DNA of 64,000 bases from Mesorhizobium sp. M1B.F.Ca.ET.045.04.1.1. Its GTDB lineage: Bacteria; Pseudomonadota; Alphaproteobacteria; Rhizobiales; Rhizobiaceae. Where the stretch lies: positions 868,001 through 932,000 of the forward strand of contig NZ_CP034448.1 of NCBI RefSeq assembly GCF_003952465.1, given 5' to 3'. The notes beneath the pieces are model-generated. The model had not been told where the DNA came from. It did no database searches and saw only the letters and a program-made list of their open reading frames with translations. The position numbers and the translations under genes are program-made. Numbering within the stretch: position 1 is the first letter of the stretch; every line of letters begins with the position of its first letter. Shown piece after piece: positions 24,845 through 31,729 of the stretch.

Positions 24845-24991
24845 ATGAACTTCTGGAACCACATCGCCGGCTATGCCGCCGCCATTCGCGAATTCGTCGC
24901 GCCGACCTATCGGCCGGAGCGCTACTACATGCGCGGCCCGGGTCCGGCCTGCGCCCGCCGCGGCAACTCGTTCGGCATCGGCACGCACTGA
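24845..24991 (+). CDS. Small hypothetical protein (48 residues)
   Basis: Short open frame with coding-like GC-rich third positions: MNFWNHIAGYAAAIREFVAP, then TYRPERYYMRGPGPACARRG and NSFGIGTH. It has an aromatic, partly amphipathic N-terminus and a basic, Gly/Arg-rich C-terminus. No family is recognised. The ATG at 24845 follows ACAGG at 5 bases; the upstream part of the open frame looks non-coding. It is transcribed away from the DUF892 gene. It may be a small stress-related peptide or a chance frame. Confidence 0.45.
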   Translation: MNFWNHIAGYAAAIREFVAPTYRPERYYMRGPGPACARRGNSFGIGTH

Positions 24992-24996
24992 ACACC

Positions 24997-25119
24997 ATGC
25001 TCGACAGCCGCCACAACAGCCGGATCTGCAAGCCGGCCGCCGACACCCGCGCCACGACCTACCGTGACGAGCGCCCCGCCGTCGCCGACGGCAGGCGTGC
25101 GACAACGCCGCGACTTTGA
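24997..25119 (+). CDS. Very short open frame (40 codons), doubtful
   Basis: ATG 24997 to TGA 25119, starting five bases after the preceding small gene. The product would be polar and basic (MLDSRHNSRICKPAADTRAT and onward). Codon third positions are GC-rich, but no ribosome site or family is seen. It is listed only because it directly follows another small frame with the same orientation. Confidence 0.2.
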   Translation: MLDSRHNSRICKPAADTRATTYRDERPAVADGRRATTPRL

Positions 25120-25170
25120 CGCCGCCGCCGGCTGGCTTAGTGTTTTGAGGCACAAGCAGCCGGGGCCGAC

Positions 25171-25620
25171 ATGACCGACCTGCCCGACCCGAACCGTCCG
25201 CCTCGATCCGAGTTCTTCGGCGCAAGCCAGCCGCTGATCGTCTTCGACGGCGTCTGCGTGTTCTGCTCGGGCTTTGTCCAGCTCATCCTCAAGCTCGACC
25301 GGGAAAAACGCTTCCGCTTCGCCACGGCGCAATCGCCGTTCGGCGAGGCGTTGTTCCGCAAATACGGCCTGGCAACCGACAATTACGAAACCAATCTCGC
25401 CATCATCGACGGCGCGGCCTTCACGAAGCTCGACAGTTTCATCGCCGTCATGGCCGCGCTCGGCTGGCCGTGGCGCGCCGCAAGGCTGCTGCTCGTCCTG
25501 CCGCGGCCGCTGCGCGACTGGCTCTACGACCGCGTCGCCAAGAACCGCTACGCGCTGTTCGGCAGGAAGGACAGCTGCGAAATCCCGTCCGCCGAATTGC
25601 GGCAACGGCTGATCGGCTAG
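25171..25620 (+). CDS. DCC family thiol-disulfide oxidoreductase (DUF393)
   Basis: Thioredoxin-fold protein of 149 residues of the DCC family. The defining DxxCxxC motif is DGVCVFC (residues 26-32), following LIVFDGV. Other family parts are FRFATAQSPFGEALFRKYGL, LDSFIAVMAALGWPWRAARL and the C-terminal YDRVAKNRYALFGRKDSCEI. It is predicted to catalyse dithiol-disulfide exchange in the cytosol or at the membrane face; partners are unknown. The stop TAG coincides with the first bases of a palindromic repeat (25618-25722), which therefore directly borders the gene. Confidence 0.88.
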   Translation: MTDLPDPNRPPRSEFFGASQPLIVFDGVCVFCSGFVQLILKLDREKRFRFATAQSPFGEALFRKYGLATDNYETNLAIIDGAAFTKLDSFIAVMAALGWPWRAARLLLVLPRPLRDWLYDRVAKNRYALFGRKDSCEIPSAELRQRLIG

Positions 25621-25722
25621 AGCAATTCCAGGAAAAGTGTTTAGCGGTTTTCCGTCTGGAATTGCGTAAAAGCAAAGAGATAGAGCGGTTCGGCGTTTCC
25701 GTGAAACGGTGAACCGCTCTAG
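25618..25722. repeat. Type D intergenic repeat, double dyad
   Basis: Two successive inverted repeats: GCAATTCCAG (25622-25631) with CTGGAATTGC (25656-25665), then TAGAGCGGTTC (25681-25691) with GAACCGCTCTA (25711-25721). Between them, AGCGGTTTTCCG echoes the second dyad. I recall this element as common and multi-copy in Rhizobiales. It starts inside the stop codon of the DCC gene. Confidence 0.8.
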
Positions 25723-25810
25723 TGAATGTCGCCCAAAACTGCGCAGCGGCTTTGGGTCATCAAACAAAGATCTGAAGCGCGTCACGCTGTGGAAGGCATT
25801 GGGGGGTGGG

Positions 25811-27136
25811 ATGAGGCTTCTGATCGTCGGCGGCTACGGAACCTTCGGCGGCCGCATCGTGCAGTTGCTGGAGACCGAGCCGCGCCTCACCCTGATCGTC
25901 GCCGGCCGCTCGCCGGGGAAGGCCAAGGCGTATTGCGAGGGCAGGGATCGCGCGAGGGCCAGGCTGGTGCCGGCGCTCTTCGATCGCGACGGCGATCTTG
26001 CCACACAATTGGCCGCGCTCGCGCCCGACATCCTCGTCGACGCAAGCGGCCCGTTCCAGGCCTATGGCGAGGGACGCTACCGGCTGATCGAGGCCTGCAT
26101 GGCCGAGCGCATCAACTATCTCGACCTCGCCGACGGCTCGGACTTCGTCGCCGGCGTGGCAAGCTTCGACGCCGCCGCCAGGGAAGCAGGCGTTTTCGTG
26201 CTGTCCGGCGTGTCGAGCTTCCCGGTGCTGACGGCGGCGGTGGTGCGCCGGCTCTCATCCGAGATGGCGCGCGTCGAGAGCATCCGCGGCGGCATCGCGC
26301 CATCGCCTTTCGCGGGCGTCGGCGAGAACGTCATCCGCGCCATCGCCAGCTATGCCGGGCAGCCGGTGCAATTGGTTCGCGGCGGGCGGCCGGCCGAAGG
26401 CCGCCCGTTCACGGAACAGATGCGTTACACGATCGCGCCGCCCGGTCGCTTGCCGCTCAAAAAGACGCTGTTCTCGCTAGTCGACGTGCCGGACCTGCGC
26501 GCGCTGGCGGCGCTGTGGCCCGAGGCAAAAACGGTCTGGATGGGCGCGGGGCCGGTGCCGGAAGTGCTGCACCGCGCCCTGATCGGCCTGGCCTGGCTGG
26601 TTCGCGCCGGCCCGATCCCAACGCTGTCGCCGCTGGCGCCGCTGATGCACTGGGCGACCAACCGGCTCGCCTGGGGCGAGCATCGCGGCGGCATGTTCGT
26701 CGAGGTCGAAGGGGCGGACGAGGCGGGCGGGCCGATCAAACGATCCTGGCATCTCCTGGCCGAAGGCGATGACGGGCCGCTGATCCCGTCGATGGCGGTC
26801 GCAGCCTTGGTCGGCAAGGCGCTCGATGGCCGCACGCCTTTGCCGGGCGCCCGCGCGGCTGTGCGCGACGTCGAGCTGGAGGACTATGAAGCGCTCTTTG
26901 CCGGCAAGACGATCTACATCGGCTTCAGGGACGACACCGACAAGGGGAAGGCACTCTATCCGGATCTGCTCGGCGATGCCTGGAAGGCCTTCCCGCCGCA
27001 ATCCGCGCCATGCATGAGGGAGCGGCAATGGCGGATGGACGCGCCAGCGTCGAACGCGGCAGCGGCATCCTTAGCCGGCTTGCCGCGCGCGTGGCCGGCT
27101 TCCCACCCGGCGCAGCCGATGTCCCCGTCAAGGTGA
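25811..27136 (+). CDS. Saccharopine-dehydrogenase-like reductase, probable frameshifted N-terminal part of a DUF4166 fusion
   Basis: NAD(P)-dependent reductase/epimerase-like protein of 441 codons. The Rossmann start is MRLLIVGGYGTFGGRIVQLL, followed by DILVDASGPFQAYGEGRYRL and GVSSFPVLTAAVVRRLSSEM, typical of the saccharopine dehydrogenase NADP-binding family. From about residue 378 the sequence reads ALYPDLLGDAWKAFPPQ, which is the beginning of a DUF4166 domain. It then leaves the family (SAPCMRERQWRMDAPASN) for the last 43 residues. The DUF4166 domain continues in the +2 frame from about 27001, so one base appears to be missing near 26998-27001. The ATG at 25811 follows GGGGGTGGG. In related genomes I recall one fused protein of about 560 residues. 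Confidence 0.8.
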   Translation: MRLLIVGGYGTFGGRIVQLLETEPRLTLIVAGRSPGKAKAYCEGRDRARARLVPALFDRDGDLATQLAALAPDILVDASGPFQAYGEGRYRLIEACMAERINYLDLADGSDFVAGVASFDAAAREAGVFVLSGVSSFPVLTAAVVRRLSSEMARVESIRGGIAPSPFAGVGENVIRAIASYAGQPVQLVRGGRPAEGRPFTEQMRYTIAPPGRLPLKKTLFSLVDVPDLRALAALWPEAKTVWMGAGPVPEVLHRALIGLAWLVRAGPIPTLSPLAPLMHWATNRLAWGEHRGGMFVEVEGADEAGGPIKRSWHLLAEGDDGPLIPSMAVAALVGKALDGRTPLPGARAAVRDVELEDYEALFAGKTIYIGFRDDTDKGKALYPDLLGDAWKAFPPQSAPCMRERQWRMDAPASNAAAASLAGLPRAWPASHPAQPMSPSR

Positions 27137-27591
27137 GGTTCGTTACCGGCGGGCAAGGCGAGACCTGGACGCGAACCTTCGGCGCGCACAGCTTTTCGAG
27201 CCGGCAGTTTGCCGGGCGCGGCCGCTCGCAACGTCTGCTTGCCGAGCGCTTCGGCCCGCTGACCTTCGCCATGGCGCTAGTGGCCGAGGAGAACCGGCTG
27301 TCGCTCGTGCTGCGCCGCTGGAGCTTTCTTGGCCTGCCTTTGCCGATGTGGCTTTGCCCGCGCTCGACATCCTACGAGACCGTCGAGGATGGCCGCTTCC
27401 GCTTCCATGTCGACATCTCGCACCCGCTCGCCGGACTGATCGTGCGCTATCGCGGCTGGCTCGTGCCGTCGCAGGATTCGAGCACCGTCGTCTCTCCCGC
27501 TGCCTTGCCCAGCTCGCGACAGCCTTTGGCCGTGCATAGCGTCCAGCCTTCCCCGGTGGCGCCGGATGCCGCGAGCACCAGGCGTGGCTGA
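27010..27591 (+). CDS. DUF4166 domain, second half of the frameshifted fusion
   Basis: Open frame of 193 codons overlapping the reductase by 127 bases in another frame. It carries the body of DUF4166: RASVERGSGILSRLAARVAG, TWTRTFGAHSFSSRQFAGRG, RWSFLGLPLPMWLCPRSTSY and HPLAGLIVRYRGWLVPSQ. Read upstream in this frame, IRAMHEG continues directly from the FPPQ of the other frame, which supports one original gene. The family normally stops just after RYRGWLVP; here the frame runs about 42 codons further, into the antisense of the DUF1850 gene, so its end may be altered. If translated alone it would start at ATG 27010 or 27028. Function of DUF4166 unknown. Confidence 0.65.
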   Translation: MHEGAAMADGRASVERGSGILSRLAARVAGFPPGAADVPVKVRFVTGGQGETWTRTFGAHSFSSRQFAGRGRSQRLLAERFGPLTFAMALVAEENRLSLVLRRWSFLGLPLPMWLCPRSTSYETVEDGRFRFHVDISHPLAGLIVRYRGWLVPSQDSSTVVSPAALPSSRQPLAVHSVQPSPVAPDAASTRRG

Positions 27592-27824
27592 GGTCCGATC
27601 CGCGGCGCATAGACCCACCAGCCGTTGCGCAGCACCGAGCCCTCGGGCGGGTCCATGCCGGCGCCGGAGCCCTTGACCCGCGCCTCGACGACCTGCAGCC
27701 CGACGGGCAGCACTTTCCAGTCTTCCCGCCAGCGCGTGCGCTCCACCGAATGCGTCCAGGACAAAGTGAAGGCGGCAACGGCGAGCGTCACCGTCTTGCC
27801 GGCGGCGAGAATGCACAGGCTCAT
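27447..27824 (-). CDS. DUF1850 domain protein
   Basis: Protein of 125 residues of the DUF1850 family. It has an N-terminal hydrophobic segment (LCILAAGKTVTLAVAAFTLS), then FTLSWTHSVERTRWREDW and GARVKGSG/GMDPPEGSVLR-type segments ending in a conserved GWWVYAP. DUF1850 proteins are typically encoded beside TAXI-type TRAP transporters, as here, and are thought to assist transport; their role is unproven. The ATG at 27824 was chosen because the family pattern begins there. Its last 48 codons overlap the convergent DUF4166 frame by 145 bases. It follows the TRAP permease, separated by the palindromic repeat at 27845-27893. Confidence 0.8.
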   Translation of the reverse strand: MSLCILAAGKTVTLAVAAFTLSWTHSVERTRWREDWKVLPVGLQVVEARVKGSGAGMDPPEGSVLRNGWWVYAPRIGPQPRLVLAASGATGEGWTLCTAKGCRELGKAAGETTVLESCDGTSQPR

Positions 27825-27844
27825 ATGGGGCTTTTCATTTGGTT

Positions 27845-27893
27845 GAGCATGATCTTCTCCGAAAACCGGATTCCACTTTTCGGGATCATGCTC
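27845..27893. repeat. Type E palindromic repeat
   Basis: GAGCATGATC (27845-27854) and GATCATGCTC (27884-27893) flank CTTCTCCGAAAACCGGATTC and CACTTTTCGG, which themselves contain the dyad CCGAAAA...TTTTCGG. I recall this element as widespread in Rhizobiales. Its right end lies inside the TRAP permease gene and supplies the last two sense codons and the TGA stop. Confidence 0.85.
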
Positions 27894-29970
27894 TGGTGGA
27901 CGCCTGGCGCGCGCGCCAGCAATGCCAGCCGATCCAGACCAGCGCCAGCACCCAGCCGGCCTCGTCGGTAAGCGGCAGTGCCGCGACCAGGAGCACGCCG
28001 GCAACGAAAGCGACGATGCGTTCCCACCAGGCCATGCGGCGGGCGAGGAAGCCGACCGCGGCCGCGCCCCAGAGCACGATGCCCATGCAGGCCTTGACGA
28101 CGATGTAGGCGACCTCGACGGGGTAGCCGAACGAGGCGGCGATCGGGCCCGCGTCCTGCAGCATCAGGGCTGGTGTATAGACGGCCATGAACGGCACGAC
28201 GAAGCCGGCGATGGCGAGCTTGGTTGCCTGGATGCCGATCTTGAGGCCGCTTTCCTTCGCCATCGGCGCCGCGGCGAAGGCGGCAAGCGCCACCGGCGGC
28301 GTGAGGTCGGCCATGATGCCGAAATAGAAGACGAACATGTGGCTGACGATGAGCGGCACGCCGAGCGACAAAAGCGCCGGGCCGGCGAGCGAAGAGGTGA
28401 TGATGTAGTTGGGGATCGTCGGGATGCCCATGCCGAGCACAAGGCAGGTGAGCATGGTCAGCACCAGCGACAGGAACAGGTTGTTCTCGCCGATGGAGAT
28501 GATCCAGCCGATGAAGGTCGAGGCGATGCCGGTGAGCGTCAGCGTGCCGATGACGATGCCGACGATGGCGCAGGCGATGCCGACCGGCAGCGCGTTCTTG
28601 GCGCCTTCGGCGAGCGAGTCGACACAGATGCGCAGCGTCTCGCGCCCGCCCTTGAAGGCGAAGCAGGCGACGACGAGCGCCGCGATGACGAGGCTCAAGA
28701 TGTTGACGCCGAACCGCATGAAGGACGCGGCGGCAAGCCCAAGCGCCAGCCAGAAGACGACGCGGAACGCGAACGGCCCGATCAGCGCCGCCAGCGGCGT
28801 GCCGAGGATCAGCACGATGGTCAGCGCCAGGCCCATGGTGCCGGCGAAGATCGGCGTGTAGCCGGCGAACAGGAGATAGACGAGCACGGCGAGCGGCAGC
28901 ACCAGCGGCCAGTGCTGCCGCACCGCCTCCCAGGGATCGGGAAGCTCCGCCTTGGCCATGCCGTGCAGGCCGGCCTTGCCGGCCTCCAGATGCACCTGCC
29001 AGAAACAGGCGCCGAAATAGAGCAGCGCCGGAATGATCGCCGCCTTCACCACCTCGGCATAGGGAATGTTCAGCGTCTCGGCCATGATGAAAGCTACCGC
29101 GCCCATCACCGGCGGCATGATCTGGCCGCCCATGGACGAGGTCGCCTCGACGGCGCCGGCGAAGGCCGAGCGGAACCCGAAGCGTTTCATCAGCGGGATG
29201 GTGAACTGGCCGCTGGCCACCACATTGGCGACGCCGGAACCGGAAATCGTGCCCATCAGCGCCGAGGAGAGCACGCAGACCTGGGCCGGGCCGCCGCGCC
29301 AGGAACCAACCAGGCCAAGCGCGAAATCGTTGAACAGCGCGATCATGCCGGCGCGTTCGAGAAAGGCGGCGAAAACGACGAAGATGAAGATGTAAGCCGC
29401 CGAAACATAGACTGGCGTGCCGTATATACCTTCGGTGCCAAAGGCGAAGGTGTCGACCAATTGCGCGAAATCGTAGCCGCGATGGATAAAGGGCGGCGGC
29501 AGGTGATTGCCGACGAAACAATAGGCGAGGAAGAGGAAGGCAATGACCGCGAGCGGCAGGCCCATCAGCCGTCGAGCCGCCTCGAAGACGAGCACCACCA
29601 GCAGCGTGCCGACGATCAGGTCCGGCGTGGTGAGGAAGCCGGAGCGGCGGATGAGGTCGGCGTAGAAGATCCAGTTGTAGAGGCCGGTGGCGAAACCGAG
29701 CACGCCAAGCGTCCAGAAGGCGGCCTTCGCCGCCATGCCGGTGGCGCGCAGATTGGCGATCAGGCCGAAGCCGAGCAGCAGCAGGAAGCCGACATGCATG
29801 GCGCGCACCACCTGGCTGGGCAGGCTGCCATAGGCGGCGATGTAGATCTGGAAGACGGAGAAGGCGACGGCAATCAGGAAGGCCGCCTTACCGGCAAGCC
29901 CTTCGCCGAAGCCCGGCGGCAGGCCTTCGACTTGTTCTTCCGGGGCGAGAACTGTCGGGGTATCTGTCAT
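27886..29970 (-). CDS. TRAP transporter permease, fused 4TM/12TM (DctQ-DctM) type
   Basis: Integral-membrane permease of 694 residues of a TAXI-type TRAP transporter. The N-terminal part (to about residue 200) contributes the small-subunit-like helices; the rest is the DctM-like ion-transporter domain with about twelve helices. Family segments: YGTPVYVSAAYIFIFVVFAA, GTISGSGVANVVASGQFTIP, SSMGGQIMPPVMGAVAFIMA and CLVLGMGIPTIPNYIITSSL. It uses an ion gradient to import the substrate delivered by the periplasmic TAXI protein encoded just upstream (180 bases). The C-terminal residues (STRA) and stop come from the type E repeat, so the native terminus may have been replaced. Likely substrates are organic acids; not determinable here. 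Confidence 0.92.
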   Translation of the reverse strand: MTDTPTVLAPEEQVEGLPPGFGEGLAGKAAFLIAVAFSVFQIYIAAYGSLPSQVVRAMHVGFLLLLGFGLIANLRATGMAAKAAFWTLGVLGFATGLYNWIFYADLIRRSGFLTTPDLIVGTLLVVLVFEAARRLMGLPLAVIAFLFLAYCFVGNHLPPPFIHRGYDFAQLVDTFAFGTEGIYGTPVYVSAAYIFIFVVFAAFLERAGMIALFNDFALGLVGSWRGGPAQVCVLSSALMGTISGSGVANVVASGQFTIPLMKRFGFRSAFAGAVEATSSMGGQIMPPVMGAVAFIMAETLNIPYAEVVKAAIIPALLYFGACFWQVHLEAGKAGLHGMAKAELPDPWEAVRQHWPLVLPLAVLVYLLFAGYTPIFAGTMGLALTIVLILGTPLAALIGPFAFRVVFWLALGLAAASFMRFGVNILSLVIAALVVACFAFKGGRETLRICVDSLAEGAKNALPVGIACAIVGIVIGTLTLTGIASTFIGWIISIGENNLFLSLVLTMLTCLVLGMGIPTIPNYIITSSLAGPALLSLGVPLIVSHMFVFYFGIMADLTPPVALAAFAAAPMAKESGLKIGIQATKLAIAGFVVPFMAVYTPALMLQDAGPIAASFGYPVEVAYIVVKACMGIVLWGAAAVGFLARRMAWWERIVAFVAGVLLVAALPLTDEAGWVLALVWIGWHCWRARQASTRA

Positions 29971-29993
29971 TGGCAGGGTTTCCTGGCGGGGCG

Positions 29994-30150
29994 ATCCCCT
30001 CCCCCTCGAGGGGAGGGTGCCGAGCGAAGCGAGGCGGGAGGGGTCACCTCAGCTGCCTCGACTTTCATCTAAGAAGTTGGAGCGCGTCGCCGAGGACCCC
30101 TCCCGGCCCTGCGGGCCACCCTCCCCTCAAGGGGGAGGGGAATCGGCGCC
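29994..30150. repeat. Paired GC-rich arms between TRAP genes (type G)
   Basis: Left arm CCCCTCCCCCTCGAGGGGAG with GGTGCCGAGCGAAGCGAGGC and GGGAGGGGTC; right arm GACCCCTCCCGGCCCTGCGG with GCCACCCTCCCCTCAAGGGG. The two arms are inverted around a loop of about 55 bases. The layout is like types A and B, but the arm sequence is distinct. Located between the binding protein and permease genes of one operon, it could reduce downstream expression or protect the upstream mRNA end. Confidence 0.65.
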
Positions 30151-31110
30151 TTACTTCAGCAGCCCTTTTTCCTTGTAGTACCGCTCCGCGCCGGGATGCA
30201 GCGGCACCGGCATGCCGACCAGCGCCTTGGCCGGATCGATCGCCTTGGCGGCGGCGTGGGCGGCGGCGAGCTGGTCGAGATGGTCGAACATCAGCTTGGT
30301 CATCTGATAGGCGGTCTCGTCGGAAACGTCGGCGCGGGTGACGAGGAAATTGCCGACCGCGGCGGTCGCGACATCTTCGGTCTGGCCTTCATAGGTTCCC
30401 TTGGGAATGACGACCGAAAGATAGGGCGAGCCGATCTTGGCGACGTCCTCGGCCGGCACGGCGACGACGTTGATCGGCACCGAGGTGGCGAGGTCGCGAA
30501 TCGAAGCGACGCCGAGGCCCGCCGATTGCAGCGTGGCGTCGAGCTGCCGGTTCTTGATCAGCTCCACCGATTCGGCGAAAGGCAGATATTCGACCCGTCC
30601 GAGATCCTCGTATTTCAGCCCGGCGGCGGCGAAGATGGCGCGAGCGTTGAGCTCGGTGCCGGAAGCCGGCGCGCCGACCGACAGGCTCTTGCCCTTGAGA
30701 TCGGCGAGCGTCTTGATGCCGGACTCCTTGCTGGCGACGATCTGGATGTAGTTGGGATAGATGGCGGCGATGCCGCGCAGCTTGTCGAGCTTGCCGGGGA
30801 AGCCGGCCTCGGTGTTGCCTTCGGCGGCGAGCTTGACGGAATCGCCGAGCGCGAAGGCGATCTCGCCCTTGCCCTGCTGCAGCAGGTTGAGGTTCTCGAC
30901 CGAGGCTTTCGTCGCCTGCACCTGGGTGCGGGCGCCTTCGATGCCCTTGCCGTAAATCTCGGACAGCGCGACGCCGAGCGGATAATAGACGCCCGACGTG
31001 CCGCCGGTCAGCACGTTGATGAATTCCTGCGCCCCGGCCGACACGGCGCCGAGGCCGAGCGACAGCGCCAAGGCGCCGGCGGCAACAAATTTCGTCCTGA
31101 AATTGAGCAT
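30151..31110 (-). CDS. TAXI family TRAP transporter solute-binding protein
   Basis: Periplasmic binding protein of 319 residues. It has a signal peptide (LNFRTKFVAAGALALSLGLG ending AVSAGAQEF) and the TAXI family start FINVLTGGTSGVYYPLGVAL. Further family parts are VQATKASVENLNLLQQGKGE, DLKGKSLSVGAPASGTELNA and VAVPAEDVAKIGSPYL. It captures the substrate (organic acids such as glutamate or 2-oxoglutarate in some characterised members) and hands it to the fused permease. The ATG at 31110 has a strong site (GGAGGAGG). It is the first gene of the operon TAXI protein, permease, DUF1850. The 252-base region upstream up to the DGPF gene has no other gene. Confidence 0.92.
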   Translation of the reverse strand: MLNFRTKFVAAGALALSLGLGAVSAGAQEFINVLTGGTSGVYYPLGVALSEIYGKGIEGARTQVQATKASVENLNLLQQGKGEIAFALGDSVKLAAEGNTEAGFPGKLDKLRGIAAIYPNYIQIVASKESGIKTLADLKGKSLSVGAPASGTELNARAIFAAAGLKYEDLGRVEYLPFAESVELIKNRQLDATLQSAGLGVASIRDLATSVPINVVAVPAEDVAKIGSPYLSVVIPKGTYEGQTEDVATAAVGNFLVTRADVSDETAYQMTKLMFDHLDQLAAAHAAAKAIDPAKALVGMPVPLHPGAERYYKEKGLLK

Positions 31111-31287
31111 ATGGTTCCTCCTCCTGAAACGGTCGCGCCGCGCCGCCTCCTCGGCGCGAGCTCGTGAGTTTAGACAGGAGGCGCCAAATGCCAACCCGCA
31201 ATTGCATGCATTAGACGAACGGCTGAGTATGGCGAAAAGCGCCGGCTTGCGCCCGATGGCTTTGGGACGAAAGATTTTCAAGGCACC

Positions 31288-31314
31288 TGTCGAAATCGGC
31301 CGCAGCCGCACGAC
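31288..31314 (+). promoter_or_regulatory. ECF42-type promoter (TGTCGA-N17-CGAC)
   Basis: TGTCGA at 31288-31293, a 17-base spacer, CGAC at 31311-31314, 49 bases before the DGPF start codon. It matches the motif that I recall for ECF42 sigma factors (TGTCGA in the -35 region, CG(A/T)C in the -10 region). The sigma factor encoded in the same operon would then control its own transcription. Confidence 0.65.
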
Positions 31315-31362
31315 TTTAGCTTGGCCCGCGATGACGCGGCCTTCGAGAAACAGGAGAGACCC

Positions 31363-31725
31363 ATGCGATACATGCTGTTGATCTACAATGACGAAGCCGC
31401 AATGGCGAGTGCGCCGCGCGACAAGACCGAGCAGACGCTGGCGGCCTATGGCGCCTATACGGAAGCCTTGAAGAAATCCGGCGCGTATCTTGCCGGCGAA
31501 AGGCTGCGCCCGACCCAGGCGGCCACATCGATCCGGCTGGCCAATGGCAAGACCAACGTGCTCGACGGCCCCTATGCCGATACCAAGGAACAGCTTGCCG
31601 GTTTCTACATGATCGAGGCGACGGACATCGACACGGCCATGGAATGGGGCGCGCGCTGTCCGGCAGCCAGCACCGGCACGGTCGAGGTGCGGCCGATCTG
31701 GGAAATGACCGACTACCTGTCCTAG
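31363..31725 (+). CDS. DGPF/YCII-domain protein
   Basis: Small protein of 120 residues of the YCII/DGPF family. It starts MRYMLLIYNDEAAM, and the family motif appears as LDGPYADTKEQLAGFYMIEA (about 66-85). The C-terminal WGARCPAASTGTVEVRPIWE is also typical. These proteins are encoded beside ECF42 sigma factors and are part of the regulon; their biochemical role is unknown, although a link to oxidative or chemical stress is suspected. The ATG at 31363 has AGGAGA at 6 bases. The sigma factor starts five bases after this stop, so the genes are co-transcribed. Confidence 0.9.
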   Translation: MRYMLLIYNDEAAMASAPRDKTEQTLAAYGAYTEALKKSGAYLAGERLRPTQAATSIRLANGKTNVLDGPYADTKEQLAGFYMIEATDIDTAMEWGARCPAASTGTVEVRPIWEMTDYLS

Positions 31726-31729
31726 GAAT

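Noticed and set aside
26990..27010. Programmed ribosomal frameshift between the reductase and DUF4166
   Set aside because: No slippery heptamer or downstream pseudoknot is visible; a simple one-base loss explains the pattern.
27922..30072. Open frame of 716 codons on the plus strand
   Set aside because: Antisense to the TRAP permease; low-complexity Arg/Asp/Gly/His sequence, no family features.
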